Source of the DNA: Candidatus Aminicenantota bacterium
GTDB taxonomy: Bacteria; Acidobacteriota; Aminicenantia; UBA2199
DNA: 7,055 bases
Reading direction: 5' to 3'
Assembly: GCA_030671465.1 (NCBI GenBank)
Contig: DAOVIP010000098.1
Location: 1 to 7,055 of the forward strand
Both the position numbers and the translations under genes were made by a program. Shown in pieces: positions 1 through 5,584 of this stretch; within the stretch, counting starts at the first letter, position 1; each line of letters begins with the position of its first letter. Below the pieces are notes generated by a model. The model was not told the DNA's origin, did no database searches, and saw nothing but the letters and a program-made list of their open reading frames with translations.

Positions 1-347
1 ATCCGGCAACTGTTTTACCCGGGGTCAAGCCGGGCATGCCCGCTTATGAGGAGGAGTTATTCGGACCGGTGGCCGCGATTATACCGGTTAAGGATGAAAC
101 AGAAGCCATCCGCGTTGCCAATGATTCGGAATTCGGACTGGGCGCAGCCATTTTTACCCGAAATCTGAAAAGGGGCCGGCAAATGGCCGAGCAGGAAATC
201 GAGGCCGGGAGCTGCTTCCTGAATACCTTTGTCCGATCAGATCCCCGGCTGCCTTTCGGAGGGGTCAAACAGAGCGGCTATGGGCGTGAATTGTCTCATT
301 TCGGCATTAAAGAATTTGTCAATATAAAAACCATCTTCATCAAGTAA
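1..347 (+). CDS. Aldehyde dehydrogenase, C-terminal part (succinate-semialdehyde dehydrogenase-like), cut by window start
   Basis: The frame is open from the first complete codon at position 3 and gives 114 residues before the TAA at 345-347. The visible part carries the family's late landmarks: EELFGPV about 17 residues in, a segment ending GLGAAIFTR, and near the end PFGGVKQSGYGRELSHFG. The last motif and the following EFVNIKT resemble the NAD(P)-dependent succinate-semialdehyde dehydrogenases of the Sad/YneI type, which oxidise succinate semialdehyde to succinate in the cytoplasm. The catalytic Cys and Glu lie upstream of the window, so substrate and activity cannot be confirmed. An internal ATG at 36 is not the start, because family-like sequence (PGVKPGMPAYEEE) runs across it. 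Family membership is close to certain; the substrate is inference. Confidence 0.93.
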   Translation, partial: PATVLPGVKPGMPAYEEELFGPVAAIIPVKDETEAIRVANDSEFGLGAAIFTRNLKRGRQMAEQEIEAGSCFLNTFVRSDPRLPFGGVKQSGYGRELSHFGIKEFVNIKTIFIK

Positions 348-442
348 ATTGATCGAAATCCCGAAACGACTTACCTTTTCCATAATTCACCTGCCAACCC
401 ATGTTAGTATGCCCGGCAGTCAAAAATCAAATCACCACAGAA

Positions 443-471
443 TTGACTTTTCCCAAGAAAAATGACATAAA
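443..471 (+). promoter_or_regulatory. Candidate sigma70-type promoter for the SagB-like gene
   Basis: TTGACT (443-448) is followed after 17 bases by CATAAA (466-471). The -35 matches consensus at five of six positions and the -10 at four. It lies in the 166-base gap after the aldehyde dehydrogenase gene, about 40 bases before the start codon at 514. This is a pattern match only. The rest of the gap shows only a weak possible hairpin (CTGCC at 391-395 against GGCAG at 415-419) with no T-run, so I do not call a terminator. Confidence 0.4.
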
Positions 472-513
472 AAATACATTCGATGTTTTGGGCAATAACA
501 AAAGGAGTTTGAT

Positions 514-1251
514 ATGGAAAATGATATTGGCAAGTTGTTTTTAGAAAAAACAAAATTTCATAATCTGAGTGCCTCAGACCAGATGAAAGGGGTCCCCTCT
601 CCTCCTTTGGAAATTGAAACCGATCCTGATCAACCCAGAATCGATCTCCCCAGGCCAGAATTCCAAACCGTGTCCGATATCAGTGTAAAAAGTGCGATCG
701 AAAACCGTCAGAGCATTCGAAACTATTCAAAAATCTCCCTCACACTGGAGGAATTGTCCTTCCTGCTCTGGTGTACCCAGGGGGTCAAACACATATATCC
801 GGGATCCGGAACCTTACGAACCGTGCCCTCTGCCGGTGCCCGCCATGCCCTGGAAACCTATTTACTGATTAACCAGGTCACACAATTGAATCCCGGACTT
901 TACCGCTTCCTGGCCATTGATCACACCCTGGTGGAAATTAATTCGGATTTCCAAATTGCGGACAAAATCACTGCAGCCTGTCTGGGACAGACCTTTGTTA
1001 AAACCTGTGCGGCCACCTTTATCTGGACAGCAGTCCCCTACCGAATGAACTGGCGTTACAGTGAGAGGGGATATCGTTACCTGTTCCTGGATGCCGGTCA
1101 TGTCTGTCAGAATCTCTATCTGAGTGCAGAAGCCATTCAGTGCGGAGTCTGTGCTATTGGCGCTTTTTCCGACGATGACCTGAACAAGATCCTGAAGTGT
1201 AATACGGAAAAACAGGTTGTTATCTATATTGCCACAGTGGGAAAGAAATAA
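514..1251 (+). CDS. SagB-type nitroreductase-family flavoprotein, stand-alone
   Basis: This is a complete protein of 245 residues in the FMN-dependent nitroreductase fold. The ATG at 514 is set by AAAGGAG at 501-507. The N-terminal extension (residues 8-32, with TKFHNLSASDQM and a PSPPLE-like end) is typical of free-standing SagB-type dehydrogenases. ENRQSIRNYS (63-72) corresponds to the usual FMN-phosphate-binding RxSxRxY element. RTVPSAGARHALETYL (102-117) and the helix RYLFLDAGHVCQNLYLSAEA (188-207) are the SagB core motifs. GVCAIGAFSDDDLNKIL (211-227) is the flavin-contacting segment near the C-terminus. In thiazole/oxazole peptide clusters SagB oxidises azolines to azoles, but no cyclodehydratase or precursor is seen here. 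The substrate is therefore unknown, and a general flavin oxidoreductase role in the cytoplasm is all that can be inferred. It converges on the thiamine operon, with 36 bases between the stops. Confidence 0.9.
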   Translation: MENDIGKLFLEKTKFHNLSASDQMKGVPSPPLEIETDPDQPRIDLPRPEFQTVSDISVKSAIENRQSIRNYSKISLTLEELSFLLWCTQGVKHIYPGSGTLRTVPSAGARHALETYLLINQVTQLNPGLYRFLAIDHTLVEINSDFQIADKITAACLGQTFVKTCAATFIWTAVPYRMNWRYSERGYRYLFLDAGHVCQNLYLSAEAIQCGVCAIGAFSDDDLNKILKCNTEKQVVIYIATVGKK

Positions 1252-1287
1252 GGCCAATTGTTGACATGACTGCCATGGGGAAGAAAA

Positions 1288-2376
1288 TCACAAAAATTGT
1301 TCATTTAACTGTTTGACCGTCATTTCGGTATCCCGCTGAAAGGCTCTGACCATGGCCACATTTCCATGATTCAACCCGCCGATAGCCACAACCGGGATGG
1401 AAACAACTTTGATCACCTTTTCAACTGTATCCAATCCAACAGCCGGATAATCCTCTTTGGTGGGAGTTGAAAAAACCGGCCCAATGGCAATATAATCCGC
1501 CCCATCAGCCTGGGCCTGGAGTGCCTGTTCCAGCGAATGGGTGGAAAGGCCAATAATAAAATGATCGGGAAGGAGCATTCTGGCTTCATGAATCGGAAGA
1601 TCATCCTGTCCCAGATGAACGCCATCGGCCCTGGCCAAACGGGCAATATCAATGTGATCATTAACCATGAATCGGGTATTGGTTTGCCGGGTGATATTCC
1701 GGATTATTTTGGCTTTTTTCAAAATCGCCCTTTTATCTGAGCCTTTATCCCGGTACTGAATGATGCGAGCTCCGGCCTCACAGGCTCTTTTTGCTATTTC
1801 AACATGATTTGAACTGGTAATCACATAAGCGCCAAAATGGAGCTTTTCCACCGGCACTACCGGTCTTAATTTGTAATTCCCGGATAATCTTATAACATCG
1901 TCTATCAGGGAACGGTGGCTCCTAAAGGCTATAGCTGGCAATTGATCAAACGGATAAAACTGCACGGCATCGGAATCATCACCCGCCATTAACTCCCCCC
2001 TTACTTCAGCCAACCAATAACCGATCACCAATACCGATTTGTAAACCGGACTTTCACTCAGATAGACTCCCACCAGTCTCTTGATATCACCCTCCAGATT
2101 GGTCTCCTCTTTCAACTCTCGCAGACAACACTCCTCCGGGGCCTCCTCCATTTCAACATAACCGCCCGGTAAACACCAATCACCCTTTTTGGGATTTACC
2201 CTTCTCTTCACCAGCAGGACCTCACGGTTTTCATTGAAGTAAATCGCAGCAGTGGCCGGGATTGGATTTTCATACAGGGGATTCTGACATTGCGGGCAAT
2301 AAAGCCGCTGGCAGCCTTCAATAAATTTTTTTGATAAAATATGCTGGCAGAAAGGGCAAAATCGCTTCGGTCTCAT
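1288..2376 (-). CDS. thiE: Zinc ribbon-Nudix hydrolase-thiamine phosphate synthase fusion, ThiE part internally shortened
   Basis: This 362-residue protein has three parts. A zinc ribbon comes first (Cys7, Cys10, Cys27, Cys30). A Nudix hydrolase domain follows (about 40-165), with its Nudix box at 72-94: Gly72, Glu78 and the Arg86-Glu87 and Glu90-Glu91 metal ligands, but Asn93 where Gly is usual. The third part is ThiE (about 180-362), which joins HMP pyrophosphate to thiazole phosphate to give thiamine phosphate. Expected ThiE residues are present: QYRDK (207-211), VND (238-240), GVHLGQDD (252-259), GLSTHS (276-281), GPVFSTPTKED (299-309) and VVAIGG (329-334). After NVAMVRA (339-345) the sequence jumps to FQRD. 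The usual segment of roughly eleven residues of GADxxxxxSAI type, the last barrel strand and part of the phosphate site, is absent in frame. The start overlaps the thi4 stop as ATGA with no good Shine-Dalgarno site of its own, so translation is probably coupled. The Nudix part may hydrolyse a thiamine-pathway diphosphate (inference). Whether the ThiE part is active is doubtful. Confidence 0.92.
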   Translation of the reverse strand: MRPKRFCPFCQHILSKKFIEGCQRLYCPQCQNPLYENPIPATAAIYFNENREVLLVKRRVNPKKGDWCLPGGYVEMEEAPEECCLRELKEETNLEGDIKRLVGVYLSESPVYKSVLVIGYWLAEVRGELMAGDDSDAVQFYPFDQLPAIAFRSHRSLIDDVIRLSGNYKLRPVVPVEKLHFGAYVITSSNHVEIAKRACEAGARIIQYRDKGSDKRAILKKAKIIRNITRQTNTRFMVNDHIDIARLARADGVHLGQDDLPIHEARMLLPDHFIIGLSTHSLEQALQAQADGADYIAIGPVFSTPTKEDYPAVGLDTVEKVIKVVSIPVVAIGGLNHGNVAMVRAFQRDTEMTVKQLNEQFL

Positions 2377-3185
2377 TCGTTCAGTCGACTGATTAATTCA
2401 CTGGCGACCTTCTCTCCGGAAAGCAGCATGCCTCCAAAAATTGGCCCCATTCTGGGTGCACCTTTGGATGCATTGGCCGCCATGCCCGCTACATACAACC
2501 CGGGGAAAATCTCAACCGAATTCAACACGGTTAGTTCTTCCCCTTTATCGGCACACATGGACATTTCACCAACCACCTGACCCGTTTTGGTATCCAATTT
2601 TTCACCCAGTTTCCGGGTAATGAGAGAACACACCTCGGCCGAGTGCCCGGTACCGTCAACCACAAACTTCGACCGGATGGTTAATGGATCCACATGCAGA
2701 GAAATGGTTTCAACCGGTGACCAGTTTATGACCAGACCATTGATGTGTTTGCTATGTCGGGCATTTTTATCCAGCTCACTGCTTTCACTGAACATTACAT
2801 CCACAACTTTTACCAGATTAAAAATTAGGGTGCCGGCTTTAACACATTTGGAGATCAAGGTGGAAGTTGATTCCACACTGTCCGCCACATAATAACCTTG
2901 GCTGTTTGGCTTATATCGAATATCCATCTTATCCAGCAGATGTAAGGCAGATTCCTGAACCACAATGTCATTGAACATCATTCCCCCGCCCCACATACCT
3001 CCCCCGGGTGAAAGTTTTGATTCAAAAATTGCCGATTTCACTCCAGATTCTCCCAGAATGGTCCCGCACAACAAATTGGAAGGACCGGCCCCCACCAGAG
3101 CAACATCAAGTTCCAATGCCAGCAGCAATTTTTGAAAATAATTTTCAATGATGGCCTGCGAGATTTTGATATCATCAATATTCAT
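2373..3185 (-). CDS. thi4: Thiazole synthase Thi4, sulfide-using (His) type
   Basis: A complete protein of 270 residues, which is normal for bacterial and archaeal Thi4. Thi4 builds the thiazole half of thiamine from NAD and glycine on a Rossmann-type scaffold. Visible landmarks are the dinucleotide loop VGAGPSN (31-37), SPGGGMWGGGMMFN (59-72), YYVADSVESTSTL (98-110), INGLVINWSPVE (148-159), LHVDPLTI (163-170), DGTGHSAEV (177-185), and LYVAGMAANA followed by PRMGPIFGGMLLSG near the end. Yeast Thi4 has a sulfur-donating Cys and acts once per molecule; at that position (164) this protein has His. This marks the class shown for Methanocaldococcus Thi4 to use free sulfide with multiple turnover. 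The third Gly of the GxGxxG loop is Asn37, which is unusual. The ATG is preceded by AAGGAG (3197-3192), six bases away. The gene is first in a two-gene operon, and its stop overlaps the start of the Nudix-ThiE gene. Confidence 0.95.
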   Translation of the reverse strand: MNIDDIKISQAIIENYFQKLLLALELDVALVGAGPSNLLCGTILGESGVKSAIFESKLSPGGGMWGGGMMFNDIVVQESALHLLDKMDIRYKPNSQGYYVADSVESTSTLISKCVKAGTLIFNLVKVVDVMFSESSELDKNARHSKHINGLVINWSPVETISLHVDPLTIRSKFVVDGTGHSAEVCSLITRKLGEKLDTKTGQVVGEMSMCADKGEELTVLNSVEIFPGLYVAGMAANASKGAPRMGPIFGGMLLSGEKVASELISRLNE

Positions 3186-3257
3186 GGTTGACTCCTTGTT
3201 GTGGTCAATAACTTTTTATTTAAGTCCGTCGCTCAACTCAAACTTCAGCATTTTAAT

Positions 3258-3286
3258 AGTTTATGACAGATTTGGATAAAACACAA
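3258..3286 (-). promoter_or_regulatory. Weak promoter candidate for the thi4 operon
   Basis: On the minus strand TTGTGT (3286-3281) is followed after 17 bases by TAAACT (3263-3258). Both boxes are weak matches to sigma70 consensus. Transcription would start near 3251, leaving a leader of about 65 bases. That leader is too short for a TPP riboswitch, and I find no CTGAGA or ACC-TGATCTGG-type core anywhere between the two divergent genes. Another promoter in the same gap is possible. Confidence 0.25.
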
Positions 3287-3338
3287 GCATGAGTTCAGTA
3301 TATTTCCAGGCGCTTATCTGAGTGAATTGAATCTTTTC

Positions 3339-3366
3339 TTGACAACAGATTTTTCCCGGGTACAAT
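3339..3366 (+). promoter_or_regulatory. Strong sigma70-type promoter overlapping the first ATG of pgeF
   Basis: A perfect TTGACA at 3339-3344 is followed after 16 bases by TACAAT at 3361-3366, five of six to consensus. The last two bases of the -10 box are the first two of the ATG at 3365. Transcription would be expected to begin about seven bases further on, near 3373. The ATG at 3365 would then not be in the transcript, and the in-frame ATG at 3377 would lie only a few bases from the 5' end. Confidence 0.5.
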
Positions 3367-4069
3367 GAAAAAAGACATGCCTTTTAAAGTCAAAAAAAAA
3401 GAATTGAATAACCGTTTTTTCAATGTTTTTGAAAACAACCGACTGGCATTCGGTTTTACAGAGAAGGAATTCTCTCTCAAAGATCTGGGCGAATATTTCA
3501 ATAAGTTTTCGGTTATCCAGCTGAAGCAGATCCATTCCAATATCATACTGTATTCAGACCAAATAAAACCGGGAACTTCCGGTGATGGAATAATCCTGAA
3601 TCATCGAGATCACCTTGGATTGATAAAAACCGCGGATTGTATTCCTCTAACCTTCTGGGACCAAAATTATCAGATGGGGGGGATAGTCCATATAGGTTGG
3701 AGGGGATTATACCAAAGAATTGAAACCAGACTCCTGCAGATCCTGAGCAACACCCAGACAAAAAAGGAAAACCTGTGGTTTCATATCGGTCCGGCAATCG
3801 AACAGAATTGTTACCCGGTAGGATCTGAAATCCATGCATTATTCAACAACCATTCATTCCGAGATCAGGCATTTTCAAGAAATAGCAAGGGCCAACTGCA
3901 TTTGGATTTAAAAAAGGCATTAACCCAATCATTATTCGATTCTGGGGTGGCACCCCAACGGATTATTGATTCAAGAATATGCAATTTTTGCGAACAGAAC
4001 CGTTTCCCTTCATTCCGAAGAGATGGACAGTCAAAAAAGCGAATCTATAATTTTCTGCTACTTAAATAA
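3365..4069 (+). CDS. pgeF: PgeF/YfiH family protein (laccase-domain, multicopper-like purine nucleoside enzyme)
   Basis: A complete protein of 234 residues, normal for the YfiH/YlmD family. The metal-site motifs are in order: KQIHS with His57, KTADCIPL with Cys92, and VHIGWRGL with His109. FHIGPAIEQNCYPVG (139-153) follows, then LDLKKAL (180-186) and the closing FPSFRRDGQSKKRIYNF (214-230). Members were first called polyphenol oxidases. Later work links the family to purine nucleoside cleavage and deamination (as in human FAMIN/LACC1) and, in E. coli, to correcting wrongly built peptidoglycan precursors; which role applies here is not shown by the sequence. The start is uncertain. No Shine-Dalgarno site precedes 3365 or the in-frame ATG at 3377, and a promoter -10 box overlaps 3365, so translation from 3377 on a nearly leaderless transcript is plausible. 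An A9 run lies at 3392-3400. The gene is divergent from thi4. Confidence 0.93.
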   Translation: MKKDMPFKVKKKELNNRFFNVFENNRLAFGFTEKEFSLKDLGEYFNKFSVIQLKQIHSNIILYSDQIKPGTSGDGIILNHRDHLGLIKTADCIPLTFWDQNYQMGGIVHIGWRGLYQRIETRLLQILSNTQTKKENLWFHIGPAIEQNCYPVGSEIHALFNNHSFRDQAFSRNSKGQLHLDLKKALTQSLFDSGVAPQRIIDSRICNFCEQNRFPSFRRDGQSKKRIYNFLLLK

Positions 4070-4092
4070 AAGTCCGGATATTCCCGATTCAT

Positions 4093-4121
4093 TTGACATT
4101 TACCCCGGTTTGTATTATTTT
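4093..4121 (+). promoter_or_regulatory. Candidate promoter for the exported-protein/radical SAM operon
   Basis: A perfect TTGACA (4093-4098) is followed after 17 bases by TATTTT (4116-4121), four of six to consensus. A TATTAT lies at the shorter spacing of 14. It sits in the 73-base gap after pgeF, just upstream of the Shine-Dalgarno site at 4130. I see no terminator between pgeF and this point, so read-through from pgeF is also possible. Confidence 0.4.
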
Positions 4122-4129
4122 TCTCTATT

Positions 4130-4137
4130 GAGGAAAG
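4130..4137 (+). promoter_or_regulatory. Ribosome binding site that fixes the start at 4143
   Basis: GAGGAAAG ends five bases before the ATG at 4143. The reading frame is open back to 3966, inside pgeF, but only the ATG at 4143 has this site, and it alone puts a signal peptide at the N-terminus. Confidence 0.7.
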
Positions 4138-4142
4138 ATGAC

Positions 4143-4574
4143 ATGAAGTTTAGCTATCGATTGGTTTTTCTTTTAATTATTCTAAGCCTGTATTTTCCCA
4201 AAATGCTCAACGCTTCTGATTCACCCCAAGAATTCCCGCCGGTCAAAATGAAATTTATCAACAATTCCCGTTTCCCCATTTCCATCCACCTATACAGCCA
4301 AGAATCATTGATAAACGCCCATTTTCTCAAACCCAAAAAAATCCACGAATTTGAAATTGATCACGCCGTAGTCATTCAACTGGAATATGCCCCGTCGCCA
4401 TATAAAACCATTTTGAAATCCATTAATTCGGAAAATGAACTTTCCAGGATAATCACCTTTTCCAATGACGGTGAACATGTGAGGATCAAGGAAAAGTTCA
4501 TTTATAAAAAAAATGCCAAGATAAAACCCCAGAAAAAAAAGAAAAACACAGACAAAGAGGAAAAATCCGATTAG
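4143..4574 (+). CDS. Small exported protein of unknown function with lysine-rich tail
   Basis: I do not recognise this 143-residue protein. Residues 1-24 look like a Sec signal peptide: Lys2 and Arg6, a hydrophobic stretch LVFLLIILSLYF (7-18), and a likely cleavage after LNA (22-24). There is no lipobox Cys. The mature part (about 119 residues) begins with a Pro-rich stretch and then alternates short hydrophobic strands (KMKFINNS, ISIHLYS, AVVIQLEYA, RIITFSN), suggesting a small beta-sandwich. It ends in a charged tail, residues 122-143, dominated by Lys with some Glu and Asp. It contains no Cys and no Trp and only one Gly. The next gene, a radical SAM enzyme, begins 29 bases later with no terminator between them, so they are probably co-transcribed. 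A role as substrate of those enzymes is possible only if modification precedes export; this is speculation. Confidence 0.75.
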   Translation: MKFSYRLVFLLIILSLYFPKMLNASDSPQEFPPVKMKFINNSRFPISIHLYSQESLINAHFLKPKKIHEFEIDHAVVIQLEYAPSPYKTILKSINSENELSRIITFSNDGEHVRIKEKFIYKKNAKIKPQKKKKNTDKEEKSD

Positions 4575-4603
4575 AACCGGTATTCAAATCAGGATGATTA
4601 TCA

Positions 4604-5584
4604 ATGCCCAATATCATTTTTAATTCATACTGTAACCGAAATTGCATTTACTGTTTTGCCAAAAAAAAAAATGAAGGATCTTATAAACAGCTGTCCCTGG
4701 ATAACCTGGTCATTATCTGTGATTTCCTGGAAAAATCCAATATCAAGAATGTAACAGTACTGGGTGGGGAACCCACGCTTCATCCTGAATTTACCCTGTT
4801 TCTGCAATATATTACCTCCAGGGGATTCAACATTACCGTATTTTCCAACGGGATGATAAAAGCGGGTGTGGTTGATGGTATCAAGGAAATCATCGATGAA
4901 TGGGAATTGGATTTCATTAAACTGAGATTAATTGTCAATATGAATGAGCCAAAATACCAAACACCCCAAGAAATAAAAATGCAGAAAAACACCTTTAAAA
5001 AATTAAACAAGTACTGCGGATTATCCTTTAATATTTTCGAAGAAAGCTGTAACCTGGAATTTCTGACGGATTTGATACAGAAATTCCAGCTCATGCCCCA
5101 AATCCGCCTGGGCCTGGCAGCACCCATCGTTGGGAGAGAAAATAAATTTCTCCCCCTGAACAGTTATCCCCATATTGCCAAAAAAATTTTGAGCCTCTCT
5201 GATCGCTGCCAAAAAGATTCTATTAAATTCGGGTTCGATTGTGGTTTTCCCCTGTGTATCTTTTCCGATGAGGCCATCGGGAAACTGTATAAAAATAAGG
5301 TTGGTCTATTATTCGTTTGTGATCCTGTTTTGGATATAGATCCGGATCTGAATGTCATCTATTGTTATCCACTGTCTGAATACATTAGCTTGAAACTAAC
5401 AGATTTCAAATCGGTCTCCCAAATATACAACCATTTTGAAACCTTAACCTCAAAAGAGAACCATCAGAAGGGAATTTACCCTGAATGTAAAAACTGCCCG
5501 TACCGGAAAAGCGGAAGTTGCGACGGTGGTTGTAAGGGACACTATCTGTCCGGCAATCCCTCCTCCGCGAAATCGGTATTGTGA
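4604..5584 (+). CDS. Radical SAM protein with degenerate SPASM-like C-terminus
   Basis: A complete protein of 326 residues. The CxxxCxxC motif sits very early (Cys10, Cys14, Cys17, in CNRNCIYC) and would bind the 4Fe-4S cluster that cleaves S-adenosylmethionine. LGGEPTLHP (53-61) is the SAM-binding GGE motif. The C-terminal part has Cys239 and Cys254 around DIDPDLNVIY, then a cluster CKNC (295-298), Cys306 and Cys310 in CDGGC. This resembles the SPASM auxiliary-cluster pattern, but the final Cys found in full SPASM domains is absent because the protein stops 16 residues after Cys310. SPASM enzymes usually modify peptides or proteins in the cytoplasm; the substrate here is unknown. The ATG at 4604 has AGGA (4591-4594) nine bases upstream. 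An A11 run at 4661-4671 falls directly after the cluster motif. The stop abuts the start of the next radical SAM gene. Confidence 0.9.
   Translation: MPNIIFNSYCNRNCIYCFAKKKNEGSYKQLSLDNLVIICDFLEKSNIKNVTVLGGEPTLHPEFTLFLQYITSRGFNITVFSNGMIKAGVVDGIKEIIDEWELDFIKLRLIVNMNEPKYQTPQEIKMQKNTFKKLNKYCGLSFNIFEESCNLEFLTDLIQKFQLMPQIRLGLAAPIVGRENKFLPLNSYPHIAKKILSLSDRCQKDSIKFGFDCGFPLCIFSDEAIGKLYKNKVGLLFVCDPVLDIDPDLNVIYCYPLSEYISLKLTDFKSVSQIYNHFETLTSKENHQKGIYPECKNCPYRKSGSCDGGCKGHYLSGNPSSAKSVL
4661..4671 (+). repeat. A11 homopolymer inside the radical SAM gene
   Basis: Eleven consecutive A bases encode Lys20-Lys22 and the start of Asn23, just after the CxxxCxxC motif. Runs of this length are prone to replication and transcription slippage. 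A one-base change would cut the protein a short way beyond the cluster motif. Confidence 0.95.

Noticed and set aside
391..419. Terminator hairpin after the aldehyde dehydrogenase gene
   Set aside because: The stem is only five base pairs with a 19-base loop, and no T-run follows.
514..1251. Thiazole/oxazole-modified peptide cluster
   Set aside because: Only the SagB-like enzyme is present. No YcaO protein or precursor peptide is seen in this window.
862..1257. Minus-strand open frame of 131 codons
   Set aside because: It is antisense to conserved SagB motifs and has no recognisable motif of its own.
1252..1287. Shared terminator between the convergent SagB and thiamine genes
   Set aside because: The 36-base gap has no stable inverted repeat and no T-run on either strand that I can see.
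3186..3364. TPP riboswitch upstream of thi4
   Set aside because: The conserved core sequences are missing on the minus strand. A TCTGAG on the plus strand near 3317 is isolated and not part of the expected arrangement.
3966..4142. Extension of the exported-protein frame back to an ATG at 3966
   Set aside because: This part lies inside the end of pgeF and gives no family-like sequence. The ATG at 4143 has a good ribosome site and exposes a signal peptide.
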